The notes: generated by a model from the sequence alone, not told the origin. DNA of 64,000 nt from Novosphingobium resinovorum (GCF_001742225.1 NZ_CP017075.1:3626001-3690000); one strand, 5' to 3'; positions 26,577 through 35,790 are shown, numbered from the stretch's first letter. Translations and numbers: made by a program.

Positions 26577-26689
26577 CCCACTCCCGGCCCCTCCCGCAAG
26601 CGGGAGGGGAGCAGAAAGGGGTGTTCGCCCTCCCGCTTGCGGGAGGGCCGGGAGGCTTGGCGGTTTACCGCCTAGCCGGATGGGGTGGG
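26577..26689. repeat. Dispersed palindromic repeat, family F, copy 3 (inverted)
   Basis: CCCACTCCCGGCCCCTCCCG at the left, then CCCTCCCGCTTGCGGGAGGG, and TAGCCGGATGGGGTGGG at the right: the same element as copy 1 read from the other strand. It fills the gap between the L,D-transpeptidase and tetR-family genes. Confidence 0.87.
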
Positions 26690-26700
26690 CGCGCGGTAAG

Positions 26701-27318
26701 CTAACGCTTCACGATCCCATCCCGCAGGATCGAGTTCGCCAGTTCCGCGATCTCCTCCGCCTCCGCATCGTCCCAGACCGCGTAGCGCAGGCCAAGGAAC
26801 ACGTTCATTCCCATGATCGCCCAGGCATGCGCCTCGTCCAGCCCTTCGCGCAGTTCGCCCTTGCGGATGCCTTCGGAAAGGCGTTCGCGGATGCGGGTTG
26901 CGGTGGACTGGTAATGCTGACGGAAGCTGGCCGGATCGACGAATTCGCACTCGTCGATGATTCGGTAGATTTCCTTGTGCTCGGCCGCGAAGCGCAGGAA
27001 GCCGATCAGCGAGGCGCGCTCGGTCTCCAGCGCGGGCAGGTCCTGCTGCCGGGCGTTGCGCGCCGCTTCGCGCACCTTGCCCGAAAGGTCGTCCACCAGC
27101 GCGCGGAAGATTTCGTCCTTGGAATTGAAGTACGTGTAGAAACTGCCCAGCGCCGTTCCCGCCCGGCGGGTGATGCCGGTGATCGAGGCTTCGTGAAAGC
27201 CATGCTCGCCGAATTCGAGCGCGGCCGCGTCCAGCAGTTTGCGCAAGGTGCGCCGCCCGCGCTCGGTGCGCGGGATCTTGCTGGCCGAACCTTCGGCGGA
27301 GGGCTGCTCTGTGCTCAC
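26701..27318 (-). CDS. TetR/AcrR family transcriptional regulator
   Basis: 205 residues. N-terminal HTH (RRTLRKLLDAAALEFGEHGF, then HEASITGITRRAGTALGSFY and TYFNSKDEIFRALVDDL) and a C-terminal helical ligand domain. The only sensible start is GTG at 27318. It is divergent from the TonB-receptor gene, and the inverted repeat AGTTGAA-n6-TTCAACT lies between them, so it most likely represses itself and the receptor-hydrolase-MFS genes until a ligand binds. The ligand is unknown. Confidence 0.9.
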   Translation of the reverse strand: MSTEQPSAEGSASKIPRTERGRRTLRKLLDAAALEFGEHGFHEASITGITRRAGTALGSFYTYFNSKDEIFRALVDDLSGKVREAARNARQQDLPALETERASLIGFLRFAAEHKEIYRIIDECEFVDPASFRQHYQSTATRIRERLSEGIRKGELREGLDEAHAWAIMGMNVFLGLRYAVWDDAEAEEIAELANSILRDGIVKR

Positions 27319-27353
27319 GATGACACAGTTAGAACGGACCGTGGCCCATGGCA

Positions 27354-27382
27354 AACTTTCAAAGTTGAAAATCGATTCAACT
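27354..27382. promoter_or_regulatory. Operator-like inverted repeats between tetR-family gene and TonB receptor
   Basis: AACTTTCAAAGTT (27354-27366) is a symmetric 13-mer. It overlaps AGTTGAAAATCGATTCAACT (27363-27382), a perfect 7-bp inverted repeat with a 6-base spacer, the usual size of a TetR-dimer site. It lies 36-64 bases before the tetR-family GTG and 48-76 bases before the receptor ATG. Confidence 0.72.
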
Positions 27383-27429
27383 ATCAATATGCAGATCGCC
27401 AACAAGAAGCGTGAATGGGAGTGACTGTG

Positions 27430-29772
27430 ATGCGAAGGGTGCGATTCCTCGCGATTTCCTCGAGTGTGCTGGCTCTGTCGGGCGGCTTCGTGACGCCTGC
27501 GAACGCGCAGGATAGCGCTCCTGCGGCGACCGCAGCGGAAGGCGGCGACATCATCGTTACCGCTCGGCGGCGTGAGGAGCGGCTGGTCGATGTGCCGATC
27601 GCCGTCTCCAGCTTCAGCGGCGACCAGTTGGCCAAGTCCGGCGCGGTGGACATCACCGAAATCGCCAACGTCTCGCCCAACGTCACGCTGGAGCCCTCGC
27701 GCGGGACCAACTCGACGCTGTCGGCCTTCATCCGCGGCGTCGGCCAGCAGGACCCGGTCTCGGGCTTCGAGCAGGGCGTTGGCATCTACCTCGACGACGT
27801 CTACCTCAACCGCCCTCAGGCCGCCGTACTCGATATCTACGATGTCGAGCGGATCGAGGTGCTGCGCGGGCCGCAAGGCACGCTCTACGGGCGCAACACC
27901 ATCGGCGGCGCGGTGAAGTACGTGACCAAGCAGTTGCCGCAGGAGTTCTCCTTCAAGGTGAAGGGCACTTACGGCAGCTACGATCAGGCGGACCTCATCG
28001 CCACCGCCTCCGCGCCGGTCAGCGACCTCATCCGCGTCGGCGGGTCGGTGGCGCGGCTGTCGCGCGGGGGCTTCGGCAAGAACCTGACGACGGGGCAGGA
28101 CAACTACAACAAGGACATCTGGGCGGGCCGCGCCAGCGTCGACATCGGCGGTTATGGCGAGCCGGTGCTGATCCGCATCTCGGGCGACTACACCAAGGAC
28201 AAGTCCAATGCGCGCGGCGGTCACCGCCTGATCCCGGGCTACGTCTCGGGCGCGCCGGTGCTGGACGACGTCTACGACACGCGCGGCGGCCTGAACGATC
28301 CGCGCCAGGTGGTGGAAGCCTACGGCCTCGCGATCAATGCCACCGCCGAACTCACTGACGCGCTGACGTTCCGCTCGATCAGTTCGTGGCGCAAGGACAA
28401 CTCCGCCTCGCCGATCGACTTCGATGCGCTGCCCGCCGTCGACGTCGACGTGCCCGCCTACTATCGCAACGAGCAGATCAGCCAGGAAGTCCAGCTGCTG
28501 TGGGACGATGGCGGCATGGTGCAGGGCCTGCTGGGCGCCTATTACCTGACCGCCAAGGCCGACACCGACTTCGACGTGCGCCTGTTCACCGCGCTCAACG
28601 GGTTGACCGCGTTCACCCGCGCCAACGTCGATACGAATACTTTCGCGATCTTCGGCGATTTCACGTTCGATTTCACCGAACAACTGAGCCTCGCGGTCGG
28701 CGGGCGCTATACCTGGGACGAGCGCAAGGCGCAGATCCTGCGGCAGAACTATCTTGGCGGCGGCTCGCCGGTATTCGGCGGGGCGGGAGTGCCGCTTGGC
28801 GCGCCGAGCACCAACTTCTCCGGCAAGGCGAAGTTCGACAAGTTCACGCCGCGCGCCTCGCTCAGCTTCAAGCCGACGCCGGACCACAACATCTATGCAA
28901 GCTACAGCCAGGGCTTCAAAGGCGGCGGCTTCGACCCGCGCGGCGTCGGCGTCAACGCGCCTGCGGCTACGCCGGGTGCACCTACCGACGCCGAGATCGC
29001 CGATTACCTGAGCTTCCAGCCGGAGACGGTGGACAGCTACGAGGTCGGCTACAAGGGCAACTTCTTCGGCGGCGGGCTCTACATCGCGGCGGCCGGATTC
29101 TACATGGATTACAAGGACGTGCAGATTCCCGGTTCGGCGGGCTGCACCGTGGGCGGGCTGCCGACCTTCTGCGGGGTCATCACCAACGCCGGCAAGGCGC
29201 GCTTCAAGGGCTTCGAACTGGAAGCCAACGCGCGGCTGGGGCGTGACCTGATGTCCTCGGGCGACCGGCTGAGCCTGTCGGGCGCGCTCGGCTATATCGA
29301 TGCGCAGTACAAGGAATATATCGCCAACATCGCCTCCACTCCGACCGACGTGGCGCAGTACCGCAAGGTGCAGAACACACCGAAGTGGACCGCCAGCGGC
29401 ACGCTCGCCTACTCGACGCCGGTGGGCGGTGGCGATCTCGATCTCAGCACGACCTACTCGTATCGCAGCAAGGTCTACCAGTTCGAGATTCCCAACCCCT
29501 ATCTCGACCAGAAGGGTTTCGGGCTGGTCGATGCGAGCCTCGTCTACACTGCGCCGGGCGGCCGCTGGAGCCTTGGCGTCCACGGCAAGAACCTGTTCGA
29601 CAAGCGCTACAAGACCTCGGGCTACACGTTCCTGGCGACCAACCCAGTGACCGGGGCGCTCCTGACGGCACCCAACGGCCGGTTCATTCCCTCGCTCGGC
29701 ACCGAGGGCACGCTGACCGCCTATTACGGCAACCCGCGCCAGGTTTTCGCGACCGCGACGCTGGAGTTCTGA
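27430..29772 (+). CDS. TonB-dependent outer-membrane receptor
   Basis: 780 residues. Signal peptide (MRRVRFLAISSSVLALSGGF, then TPANAQ), a TonB-box-like IIVTARRREERL, a plug domain (VPIAVSSFSGDQL, FIRGVGQQDPVSG, VERIEVLRGPQGTLYGRNTI) and a 22-strand barrel ending in FATATLEF. Sphingomonads use many such receptors to take up complex organic molecules. The start ATG 27430 has GGGAG eight bases before it. It is the first gene of a cluster with an alpha/beta hydrolase and an MFS transporter, divergent from a TetR regulator. The substrate is not known. Confidence 0.92.
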   Translation: MRRVRFLAISSSVLALSGGFVTPANAQDSAPAATAAEGGDIIVTARRREERLVDVPIAVSSFSGDQLAKSGAVDITEIANVSPNVTLEPSRGTNSTLSAFIRGVGQQDPVSGFEQGVGIYLDDVYLNRPQAAVLDIYDVERIEVLRGPQGTLYGRNTIGGAVKYVTKQLPQEFSFKVKGTYGSYDQADLIATASAPVSDLIRVGGSVARLSRGGFGKNLTTGQDNYNKDIWAGRASVDIGGYGEPVLIRISGDYTKDKSNARGGHRLIPGYVSGAPVLDDVYDTRGGLNDPRQVVEAYGLAINATAELTDALTFRSISSWRKDNSASPIDFDALPAVDVDVPAYYRNEQISQEVQLLWDDGGMVQGLLGAYYLTAKADTDFDVRLFTALNGLTAFTRANVDTNTFAIFGDFTFDFTEQLSLAVGGRYTWDERKAQILRQNYLGGGSPVFGGAGVPLGAPSTNFSGKAKFDKFTPRASLSFKPTPDHNIYASYSQGFKGGGFDPRGVGVNAPAATPGAPTDAEIADYLSFQPETVDSYEVGYKGNFFGGGLYIAAAGFYMDYKDVQIPGSAGCTVGGLPTFCGVITNAGKARFKGFELEANARLGRDLMSSGDRLSLSGALGYIDAQYKEYIANIASTPTDVAQYRKVQNTPKWTASGTLAYSTPVGGGDLDLSTTYSYRSKVYQFEIPNPYLDQKGFGLVDASLVYTAPGGRWSLGVHGKNLFDKRYKTSGYTFLATNPVTGALLTAPNGRFIPSLGTEGTLTAYYGNPRQVFATATLEF

Positions 29773-29787
29773 GGGGAGCATCCCTTT

Positions 29788-29880
29788 TCCCGTCATTCCC
29801 GCGAAGGCGGGAACCCAACTCCTGACGGTGTCTGTTGCACTTCCGTCAGATGGGTCCCCGCCTTCGCGGGGATGACGGGA
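29788..29880. repeat. Dispersed palindromic repeat, family A, copy 2
   Basis: Left arm TCCCGTCATTCCCGCGAAGG, right arm CCTTCGCGGGGATGACGGGA, with GTTGCAC and TCAGATGGGTCCCC inside as in copy 1. Outer flanks are trimmed relative to copy 1. Confidence 0.88.
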
Positions 29881-29919
29881 TAGAAGAGGTCGGGCAGCCG
29901 CCCATTGAAAGGACATTTC

Positions 29920-30798
29920 ATGGACTACCGCGTCCATCATTATCGTAGCGCCGACGGCCGGCTCGACCTCGTCGCCCGGGACTACCCTGCACACGAGGGT
30001 GCGCCCGTGATGCTGATGATGCACGGCCTTACCCGCAACAGCGCGGACTTCGAGCCGCTGCTGGACAAGCTCGCCGGGCGCTACCGCATGATCGTGCCCG
30101 ACCAGCGCGGGCGAGGGGCCTCGCAGTGGGATCCGGACCCCGCACAGTACCGGCCGGACGTCTATGCGCAGGACATGCTGGCGCTGATGGATGACCTTGG
30201 CGTCAGCCGCGCCGGTCTGGTCGGCACCTCCATGGGCGGGCTCATGGCGATGGTGATGCAGGCGCTGCGGCCTGACCTCGCGCAGGCGGCGATATTTAAC
30301 GACATCGGCCCGGTGCTCGACCCGGCGGGCCTCGCGCGGATACAGGGCTACGTCGGACCCGGAGGCAAGATGGCCGACTGGACCGAGGCTGCCGCCCGCA
30401 CCCGCGCCATCAATGCCCCGGCCTTCCCTGATTTTGGCGGAGCGCAGTGGGACGCCTTCGCCCGCCGCATCGCCCGGGAGAACGCCGACGGCACCGTCTC
30501 CTTCGCATATGACCCGGCGATTTCCGAAAGCATCGCGGGAGATGACCCGCAGACCGTGCCGCCGGACCTGTGGCCCTTGTGGGAACTGCTGGGTGCGGTG
30601 CCGGTGCTGGTGGTGCGCGGTGCACTCTCGGACTTGCTGAGCACCGCCACGGTGGAAGAGATGGCGCGCCGCCATTCGGGACCTTATGCGGCGGTGGAAG
30701 TGCCGCGCGTCGGCCACGCCCCGATCCTCGACGAGCCGGTGGCGCTGGCCGCGATCGAGGCGTTTCTGCAGGCGCATCTCCCGTCATCCCGGACTTGA
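29920..30798 (+). CDS. Alpha/beta hydrolase
   Basis: 292 residues. MLMMHGLTRNSADFEPLLDK gives the oxyanion HG motif. The nucleophile Ser is in GLVGTSMGGLMAMVM (about residue 103) and the His in PRVGHAPILDEP near the end. AAAGGA precedes the ATG at 29920. It probably hydrolyses an ester or lactone brought in by the upstream TonB receptor. The C-terminus (HLPSSRT) is encoded by the first bases of a family B repeat. It shares the receptor operon and is followed by the MFS gene after one repeat. Confidence 0.9.
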   Translation: MDYRVHHYRSADGRLDLVARDYPAHEGAPVMLMMHGLTRNSADFEPLLDKLAGRYRMIVPDQRGRGASQWDPDPAQYRPDVYAQDMLALMDDLGVSRAGLVGTSMGGLMAMVMQALRPDLAQAAIFNDIGPVLDPAGLARIQGYVGPGGKMADWTEAAARTRAINAPAFPDFGGAQWDAFARRIARENADGTVSFAYDPAISESIAGDDPQTVPPDLWPLWELLGAVPVLVVRGALSDLLSTATVEEMARRHSGPYAAVEVPRVGHAPILDEPVALAAIEAFLQAHLPSSRT

Positions 30799-30893
30799 TC
30801 CGGGACCGGTCGCTGTCTTTAGCTGGGAGCGTGCTGCGCGCAGAAAGGTGGGCTGTTCACGGCCAGCGGTCCCGGATCAAGTCCGGGATGACG
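30782..30893. repeat. Dispersed palindromic repeat, family B, copy 3
   Basis: CGTCATCCCGGACTTGATCC at the left pairs with ...GGATCAAGTCCGGGATGACG at the right. CTGTCTTTAG and GGGCTGTTCACGGCCAGCGG are present as in copy 1, but there is no nested element. It overlaps the last 17 bases of the hydrolase gene. Confidence 0.9.
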
Positions 30894-30910
30894 AAAAGGG
30901 TGCAAACGCG

Positions 30911-32155
30911 ATGACCGATCACAAGACGACATCCCCCCGCCTGGTGCTGGCGATGTTGCTGCTGGTCTATGTATTCAACTTCGTCGACCGGCAGATTCTC
31001 TCGATCCTCGCCGCGCCGATCCAGGCGGACCTCAAACTCGACGACGCGCAGATGGGGATGCTGGGCGGGCTCGCCTTCGCGATCCTCTATTCCACGCTCG
31101 GTGTGCCGCTGGCCTGGGTGGCCGACCGCACGAGCCGATCCTGGGTCATCACCGGCTCGCTGGTGGTATGGAGCGTGTTCACTTCCGCCTGCGCGCTGGC
31201 GACGGGGTTCTGGCACATCTTCCTCGCCCGCCTCGGCGTCGGCGTGGGCGAGGCGGGCGGCGTGGCCCCGAGCTATGCGGTGATCGGCGACCATTTCCCC
31301 AGCGAGCGCCGCGCTTTCGCGCTCTCGGTCTATTCGCTGGGTATTCCGCTCGGCTCGGCGGCGGGGGTGATGGCGGGCGGCTACGTGGCGCAGGCGGTGG
31401 ACTGGCGCACGGCGTTCCTCATCGTCGGCCTGTGCGGCATCCTGATCGCGCCGCTGTTCAAGCTGGTGGTGAAGGACAAGCCGCGCCCTGTCTCCGCGCC
31501 GACCGTGCGTTTCGCAGAGGTCTTCGCCACGCTGGCGCGCAAGCGGGCGTTCTGGTTCCTCAGCTTCGGGGCGGCGTCCAGTTCGATGCTCGGCTACGGC
31601 GTCGCCTTCTGGCTGCCGAGCCTGCTGCAGCGCAGCTTCCACCTCACCCTCGTCGAGACGTCATGGTTCTTCGGCGCGGTATTGCTGCTGGGCGGCACGG
31701 TCGGCGTGCTGACCGGCGGCGCGCTGGCGGACCGGCTGGGGAAGGGCGACCGCGCCTGGTACGGTCGCGTCCCTGCGATCGGCTTCGTGCTGGCGGTGCC
31801 GCTCTATGCGGGCGGTATCTGGACGACCAGCGTGCCGGTCGCCTTCGTGCTGTTCCTGATCCCGCAGGTGCTGGCCTACTTCTGGCTCGGCCCGGTGACC
31901 GGCGCGATCCAGCACCTCGTCGAGCCGCCTGCCCGCGCGACGGCCTCGGCGCTGTTCCTGCTGATCAACAACCTGATCGGCCTGGGCGGCGGCATCTACG
32001 CGCTGGGCGCGCTGTCGAAGGCGCTGGCCCCGGTATGGGGCGCGGAGTCGCTGCGCTATTCGATGCTGTTCGCGCTGGTGCTCTACCTGCTGGCGGCGCT
32101 GCTGATGACGCTGGCGGGGCCGGGCCTGCGCAGGGAGTGGGTCACGGAGAAATAG
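30911..32155 (+). CDS. MFS transporter (spinster-like)
   Basis: 414 residues with twelve transmembrane helices. NFVDRQILSILAAPIQADLK at the first helix and ADRTSRSWVI in the 2-3 loop are typical of this MFS subgroup; the second half repeats the pattern (GGALADRLGKGDRAWYGRVP). The ATG at 30911 is chosen because the longer upstream frame runs through a repeat. It is likely the inner-membrane step that moves the product of the receptor and hydrolase into the cytoplasm. The substrate is unknown. Confidence 0.9.
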   Translation: MTDHKTTSPRLVLAMLLLVYVFNFVDRQILSILAAPIQADLKLDDAQMGMLGGLAFAILYSTLGVPLAWVADRTSRSWVITGSLVVWSVFTSACALATGFWHIFLARLGVGVGEAGGVAPSYAVIGDHFPSERRAFALSVYSLGIPLGSAAGVMAGGYVAQAVDWRTAFLIVGLCGILIAPLFKLVVKDKPRPVSAPTVRFAEVFATLARKRAFWFLSFGAASSSMLGYGVAFWLPSLLQRSFHLTLVETSWFFGAVLLLGGTVGVLTGGALADRLGKGDRAWYGRVPAIGFVLAVPLYAGGIWTTSVPVAFVLFLIPQVLAYFWLGPVTGAIQHLVEPPARATASALFLLINNLIGLGGGIYALGALSKALAPVWGAESLRYSMLFALVLYLLAALLMTLAGPGLRREWVTEK

Positions 32156-32187
32156 GGCAGCGGCCGTGGTCGCCTCGGCCGCTGCCC
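32155..32187. terminator. Strong hairpin between convergent MFS and exported-protein genes
   Basis: GGGCAGCGGCCG pairs perfectly with CGGCCGCTGCCC over 12 bp with a nine-base loop. It lies just after the MFS stop and before the stop of the gene on the other strand. There is no T-run. Confidence 0.7.
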
Positions 32188-32196
32188 GGACAGGTA

Positions 32197-32718
32197 TCAG
32201 TAGGGAATTGGTTCCGCCGTGAAGGCGGGCACGGTCTGCCCCAGAACCATGACGGCGGACCGTCCGCTGATCAGGATCGAGCCGAGCAGCGCGCCGACGG
32301 TATTGCCGCGCCCTTCCTGGCGATGCTTGCCGGTGAGCCCCATTTCGCGGCCGTTGACGGTCACGCTCTTGAACTCGACCTCGAACTTGCCCGACTTGCC
32401 GCCGATGGCGCGGCCGGTCTTCCAGGAAATCATGCCGGTCACCGGCGAACCGCGCGGAATGACGACGGCGCCGTTTTCGACGACGTCGCCGACGGTAGCG
32501 AAGCGGAACGTCTGCCCGACTTCGATATGCTTGCTGGAGATTTCCTCGAGCGGCGTGACGTTCACCATGGTGCTGGCCGGCATCAGCTTGCCCTGCATCG
32601 GCTGGCCATAGATGTTGACCGGCACCGCGGCTTCGATCGCGGCGACGGTGGAACGCGTCTGCGCGGTGGCCGGAGCCGCCACGAGACAGGCGATGACGCC
32701 CAAAGTAATATGCTTCAT
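32197..32718 (-). CDS. Exported protein of unknown function
   Basis: 173 residues from ATG at 32718 (GGGGGC ribosome site seven bases before; a longer frame starts at 32742). Signal peptide MKHITLGVIACLVAAPATAQ. The mature part is beta-rich with a conserved-looking run (VGQTFRFATVGDVVENGAVV, RGSPVTGMISWKTGRAIGGK) and a hydrophobic C-terminal stretch (LLGSILISGRSAVMVLGQTV). I do not recognise a family. Stands alone before the tRNA gene. Confidence 0.78.
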   Translation of the reverse strand: MKHITLGVIACLVAAPATAQTRSTVAAIEAAVPVNIYGQPMQGKLMPASTMVNVTPLEEISSKHIEVGQTFRFATVGDVVENGAVVIPRGSPVTGMISWKTGRAIGGKSGKFEVEFKSVTVNGREMGLTGKHRQEGRGNTVGALLGSILISGRSAVMVLGQTVPAFTAEPIPY

Positions 32719-32834
32719 GAAATTGCCCCCGTTTATTGGCATCCGGCCAATACCCGGATTCCGTTACCCGGAGGTCAACGCGGCGGGAGAAACGCGCGCT
32801 TACAGGAATGTAATCCGCCGCCCGAAAGGGACGG

Positions 32835-32910
<76 letters not shown>

Positions 32911-32974
32911 GCTTGCTTCATCAAGCAAGTCCGGCGCCCTTACCGCGAGCGGGGGGCGCCGGTAAAGCCCATAA

Positions 32975-34720
32975 TCAGAATACCGCGTGCGGGGCGGGCT
33001 CGTTCATCATCGTCTGGCGCAGTAGCGGGATGGCCGGGCCGCCGTGGCTCAGGAATTCGTCGTGGAACGCCTTCCAGGCTGAGCGCCCGCCGCGCGTGGC
33101 GGTCCAGTCGGTGCGCAGCTTGCGGATCATCAGCTTGCCCAGCGTGTAGTTGAGGTAGGCCGGATCATACGTCCCGCGCGCGGCCTGCTGTTCGGCGGTG
33201 CCGGCGTCTTGGTAGCACTGCTCCATGAACATCGTCTTGGACTGCGCCTGCGTCATCCCCCGCGCATGCAGGCCGATCGCCGAGAGATAGCGACAGTTGC
33301 GCAGCAGCGCGTTGGAGATCTGGCCCACCTGCACGCCGGGATCGCCGTCACCCAGGCCCGCCTCCAGCATCATCTCCTCGGCATAGTGCGCCCAGCCTTC
33401 GGCGAAGGCGTAGCCGACGAACAGCTTGCCCACGATCGAGGGCGCCGCGTTCGAATGGAGGAACTGCAGGTAGTGCCCCGGCATCACCTCGTGGACGGTG
33501 GTGAACAGCAGGTCCGCCTTGCCGGGGATGTAGTCCATCTGCATCTGCTTCGACCACGTCGGGTCCGGCGGCGAGATGTAGTAGATCGACGAGCCGCCGT
33601 TCTCCAGCGGCCCCGGCGGGTCGATGTAGGCCGAGTTGGCGCGGTTGTAGGGCGGGCTCTCCTCGACCATCGCCATCTTCGTGCCGGGGATCGTCGCGAC
33701 GTCGTGGCTGCGCACGAAATCGGCGAGCTGCGGAATCTCGCGCCGGGCCTCGGCGACGGGGCCGTCCTTGGGCTTGTCGGCGCGCATCCTGTCGAAGCAC
33801 TGCTGGATGGTCTTGCCCGGCGTGTACTTCGCGCAGGCCAGTTTCAGCGCCTGTTGGTTGCGGGCGATGTCGGCCTTGCCCGCTGCCTCCAGCGTATCGA
33901 GCGTGGTATCGGCGCCTTCGGTCGCAAGCACCATGCGCGCAAACTTGCCGGCGCCGAGCGCGAAATCCTGCGTCGGGGTGGCTTTCGCGACCTGATCGGC
34001 GACGCCCTTCATGGCGATGGCGGCGGCTTCGGACGCGGCCTTGAACTCGGCCTGCAGCGCCGGGTCGGCCACGTCGGCGAAGGCGGCGCGGGCATCGCCA
34101 CGGTAGTAGTCGGCAAAGCCGCCGAAGCCGTCGGTGCCCAGCTTGATGAAGCTGGCGGGCATCGCGGCGGGCAGGTTGGCGCGGATGTTGGGGGCCTGCG
34201 CCGCCACCGCCTTGAAGAAGGCGATCATCGCCTTCATCCGCGTCGGCTTGTCGGCATAGTCGCGGCTGACGTAGACGTTCGGGTCGAGGCCGCCGTTGAT
34301 GTAGTAGGCGGGGTTGGTGTGCGGCTGGTCGGCGTCCTCCAGCCAGAACAGCTGGCCCTTGGCGACTTGCACCAGATAGTCGCGTTCGAAGCGGTCGGCG
34401 TCGGAGAGGGCGGTGAACTTGCCTGCATCGTCGATGACGGAGTGCAGGAAGGCGGCGCGCGCCTTGAGCCCGGCGTCGCTCCAGTCGGGCAGGCGGCCGT
34501 CGTACTTGTGCGCGCCTTCGTAGATCGCGAAGGCGGGGTCGGTCTCGAACCAGTCTTCGATGGTGCCATCGACGAAGCTCTTCCACGTCGGCGCGGGAGC
34601 GGTTCGCTCCGCCACTTGCGCGGCATCCATGGCGGCGTCGGCGCGGCGATCGTCGGCCATCGTCGTGGCGCAGGCGGAAAGGGTAAGGCAGGCGATGCCC
34701 GCCAGCAGGATGGACTTCAT
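32975..34720 (-). CDS. DUF885 family lipoprotein (probable zinc peptidase)
   Basis: 581 residues. A lipoprotein signal (MKSILLAGIACLTLSACATT, lipobox LSAC) is followed by the long helical DUF885 domain with the metal motif TVHEVMPGHYLQFLH (HExxGH; about residue 412) and a further Glu in FAEGWAHYAEEMML. DUF885 proteins resemble M32/M3-type metallopeptidases, with an unknown natural substrate. The tRNA-Thr gene is 64 bases past the stop. The upstream gene (34760) is on the same strand, 39 bases away. Confidence 0.9.
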   Translation of the reverse strand: MKSILLAGIACLTLSACATTMADDRRADAAMDAAQVAERTAPAPTWKSFVDGTIEDWFETDPAFAIYEGAHKYDGRLPDWSDAGLKARAAFLHSVIDDAGKFTALSDADRFERDYLVQVAKGQLFWLEDADQPHTNPAYYINGGLDPNVYVSRDYADKPTRMKAMIAFFKAVAAQAPNIRANLPAAMPASFIKLGTDGFGGFADYYRGDARAAFADVADPALQAEFKAASEAAAIAMKGVADQVAKATPTQDFALGAGKFARMVLATEGADTTLDTLEAAGKADIARNQQALKLACAKYTPGKTIQQCFDRMRADKPKDGPVAEARREIPQLADFVRSHDVATIPGTKMAMVEESPPYNRANSAYIDPPGPLENGGSSIYYISPPDPTWSKQMQMDYIPGKADLLFTTVHEVMPGHYLQFLHSNAAPSIVGKLFVGYAFAEGWAHYAEEMMLEAGLGDGDPGVQVGQISNALLRNCRYLSAIGLHARGMTQAQSKTMFMEQCYQDAGTAEQQAARGTYDPAYLNYTLGKLMIRKLRTDWTATRGGRSAWKAFHDEFLSHGGPAIPLLRQTMMNEPAPHAVF

Positions 34721-34759
34721 TGGGGGGAGGCTCCCTGTGCTTATGGGAGCGGTTGTGCG

Positions 34760-35647
34760 TCAGCGCGCGCCGAAGGTCCAGCCCTCGGTGCGAGCGAGTT
34801 CCGGCGTGAGTTCAGCGGGTTGCCACAAGTCCTCGCGCGGGGCGGCCACGCGCAGCCAGGCGGCGGTGAGGAGGGCGTCGGCGCTGTGGTCGTCGATCGG
34901 GCCGCTGCCGCCGGTCGGGCGCGAGCCCAGGGTTTCGAGCGCCGCATCGAGCGCGGCGTGGTCGGTCATCTTGGCGCGGCCTGCGGTGCGTCCGGCCTCC
35001 ACGGCGGCAAGGGTGGTGTAGATTTCGGTCACCACTGAGCCGCTCGCAGGCAGCGGATCGATCGGCCAGACCGGGACGCGGCCCTGCAGGCGGTGGAGCA
35101 GGCGCATGCCGGTGAGGCTCGACTTGCCGACCTGCGCCGCGCCGACGAGGTTGAAGTTGGAATAGGGGCGGCATCCGGCGCGGGCCTGCGCCTCCTCGGT
35201 CACGCGCATGCGGCCGCGTTTGTGGAGGGCGCCGGGGCGGTGGAAATGCGGGCCCTCGCGCCCTCCGTGGCGGCGGAAGTAGGCGCTGAGATCGACGTGG
35301 TCGACGAAGCTGGCGGCCGAGAGGTGCGGGTCGTCGGTGCAGATGGCGTCGATCAGCGCCCAGAGGCTGCGGGCGTTCGGCGGGCTGTCCGCCCAGCCGG
35401 GAAAGAACGCACCCGCGTCGGCGAAGGGCAATGATATGCCGAGGTCGAGGCCGACGAGCGTGTCTTGCGGCAAGTGGCCGAGCAGCAGGTCGAGCACGTC
35501 GGCGCGCGACCATGCGGCGTGGGCGGTGGGGCGTAGCAGGCGGGGCGCGGCGTCGCCGCTTTCACACAGAGCGACGGCGATGCCTTTCTGGCGCTCGCCC
35601 AGCGCGCCGGACCAATCGATGGCGATGAAGTGGCGGAAATGCGTCAT
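34760..35647 (-). CDS. DUF429-like RNase H-fold protein, function unknown
   Basis: 295 residues from ATG at 35647. MTHFRHFIAIDWSGALGERQ with FVDHVDLSAYFRRHGG and VGLDLGISLPFAD gives Asp residues placed as in RNase H-like folds, and IDDHSADALLTAAWLRVA resembles the last acidic motif of such domains. I do not know its reaction; DUF429 relatives are thought to be nuclease-like. A family B repeat abuts its start codon, so its promoter must lie in or beyond the repeat. A longer frame (35740) runs into that repeat and is not used. Confidence 0.72.
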   Translation of the reverse strand: MTHFRHFIAIDWSGALGERQKGIAVALCESGDAAPRLLRPTAHAAWSRADVLDLLLGHLPQDTLVGLDLGISLPFADAGAFFPGWADSPPNARSLWALIDAICTDDPHLSAASFVDHVDLSAYFRRHGGREGPHFHRPGALHKRGRMRVTEEAQARAGCRPYSNFNLVGAAQVGKSSLTGMRLLHRLQGRVPVWPIDPLPASGSVVTEIYTTLAAVEAGRTAGRAKMTDHAALDAALETLGSRPTGGSGPIDDHSADALLTAAWLRVAAPREDLWQPAELTPELARTEGWTFGAR

Positions 35648-35767
35648 CGTCGTCCCGGACTTGCTCCGGGACCGCTGGCCGTGAACAGCCCAGGTCGCGT
35701 CGGGGCGCCTTGTCGAGAAGCTGTGCCTAAAGACAGCCACCGGTCTCGGAGCAAGTCCGGGACGACG
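35648..35767. repeat. Dispersed palindromic repeat, family B, copy 4 (inverted, with paired base change)
   Basis: CGTCGTCCCGGACTTGCTCC at the left and GGAGCAAGTCCGGGACGACG at the right. Other copies have TTGATCC / GGATCAA here; both arms changed together (A to C on the left, T to G on the right), so pairing is kept. CTAAAGACAG lies on the right, so this copy is inverted relative to copy 1. Confidence 0.9.
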
Positions 35768-35790
35768 CCCATTGCGTGCCCGCCGCCGGG

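Noticed and set aside
26701..30777. A 1358-residue open frame on the minus strand
   Set aside because: It mostly runs opposite the TonB receptor and hydrolase genes and has no domain over that part. Only its last 205 residues are real, the TetR regulator from 27318.
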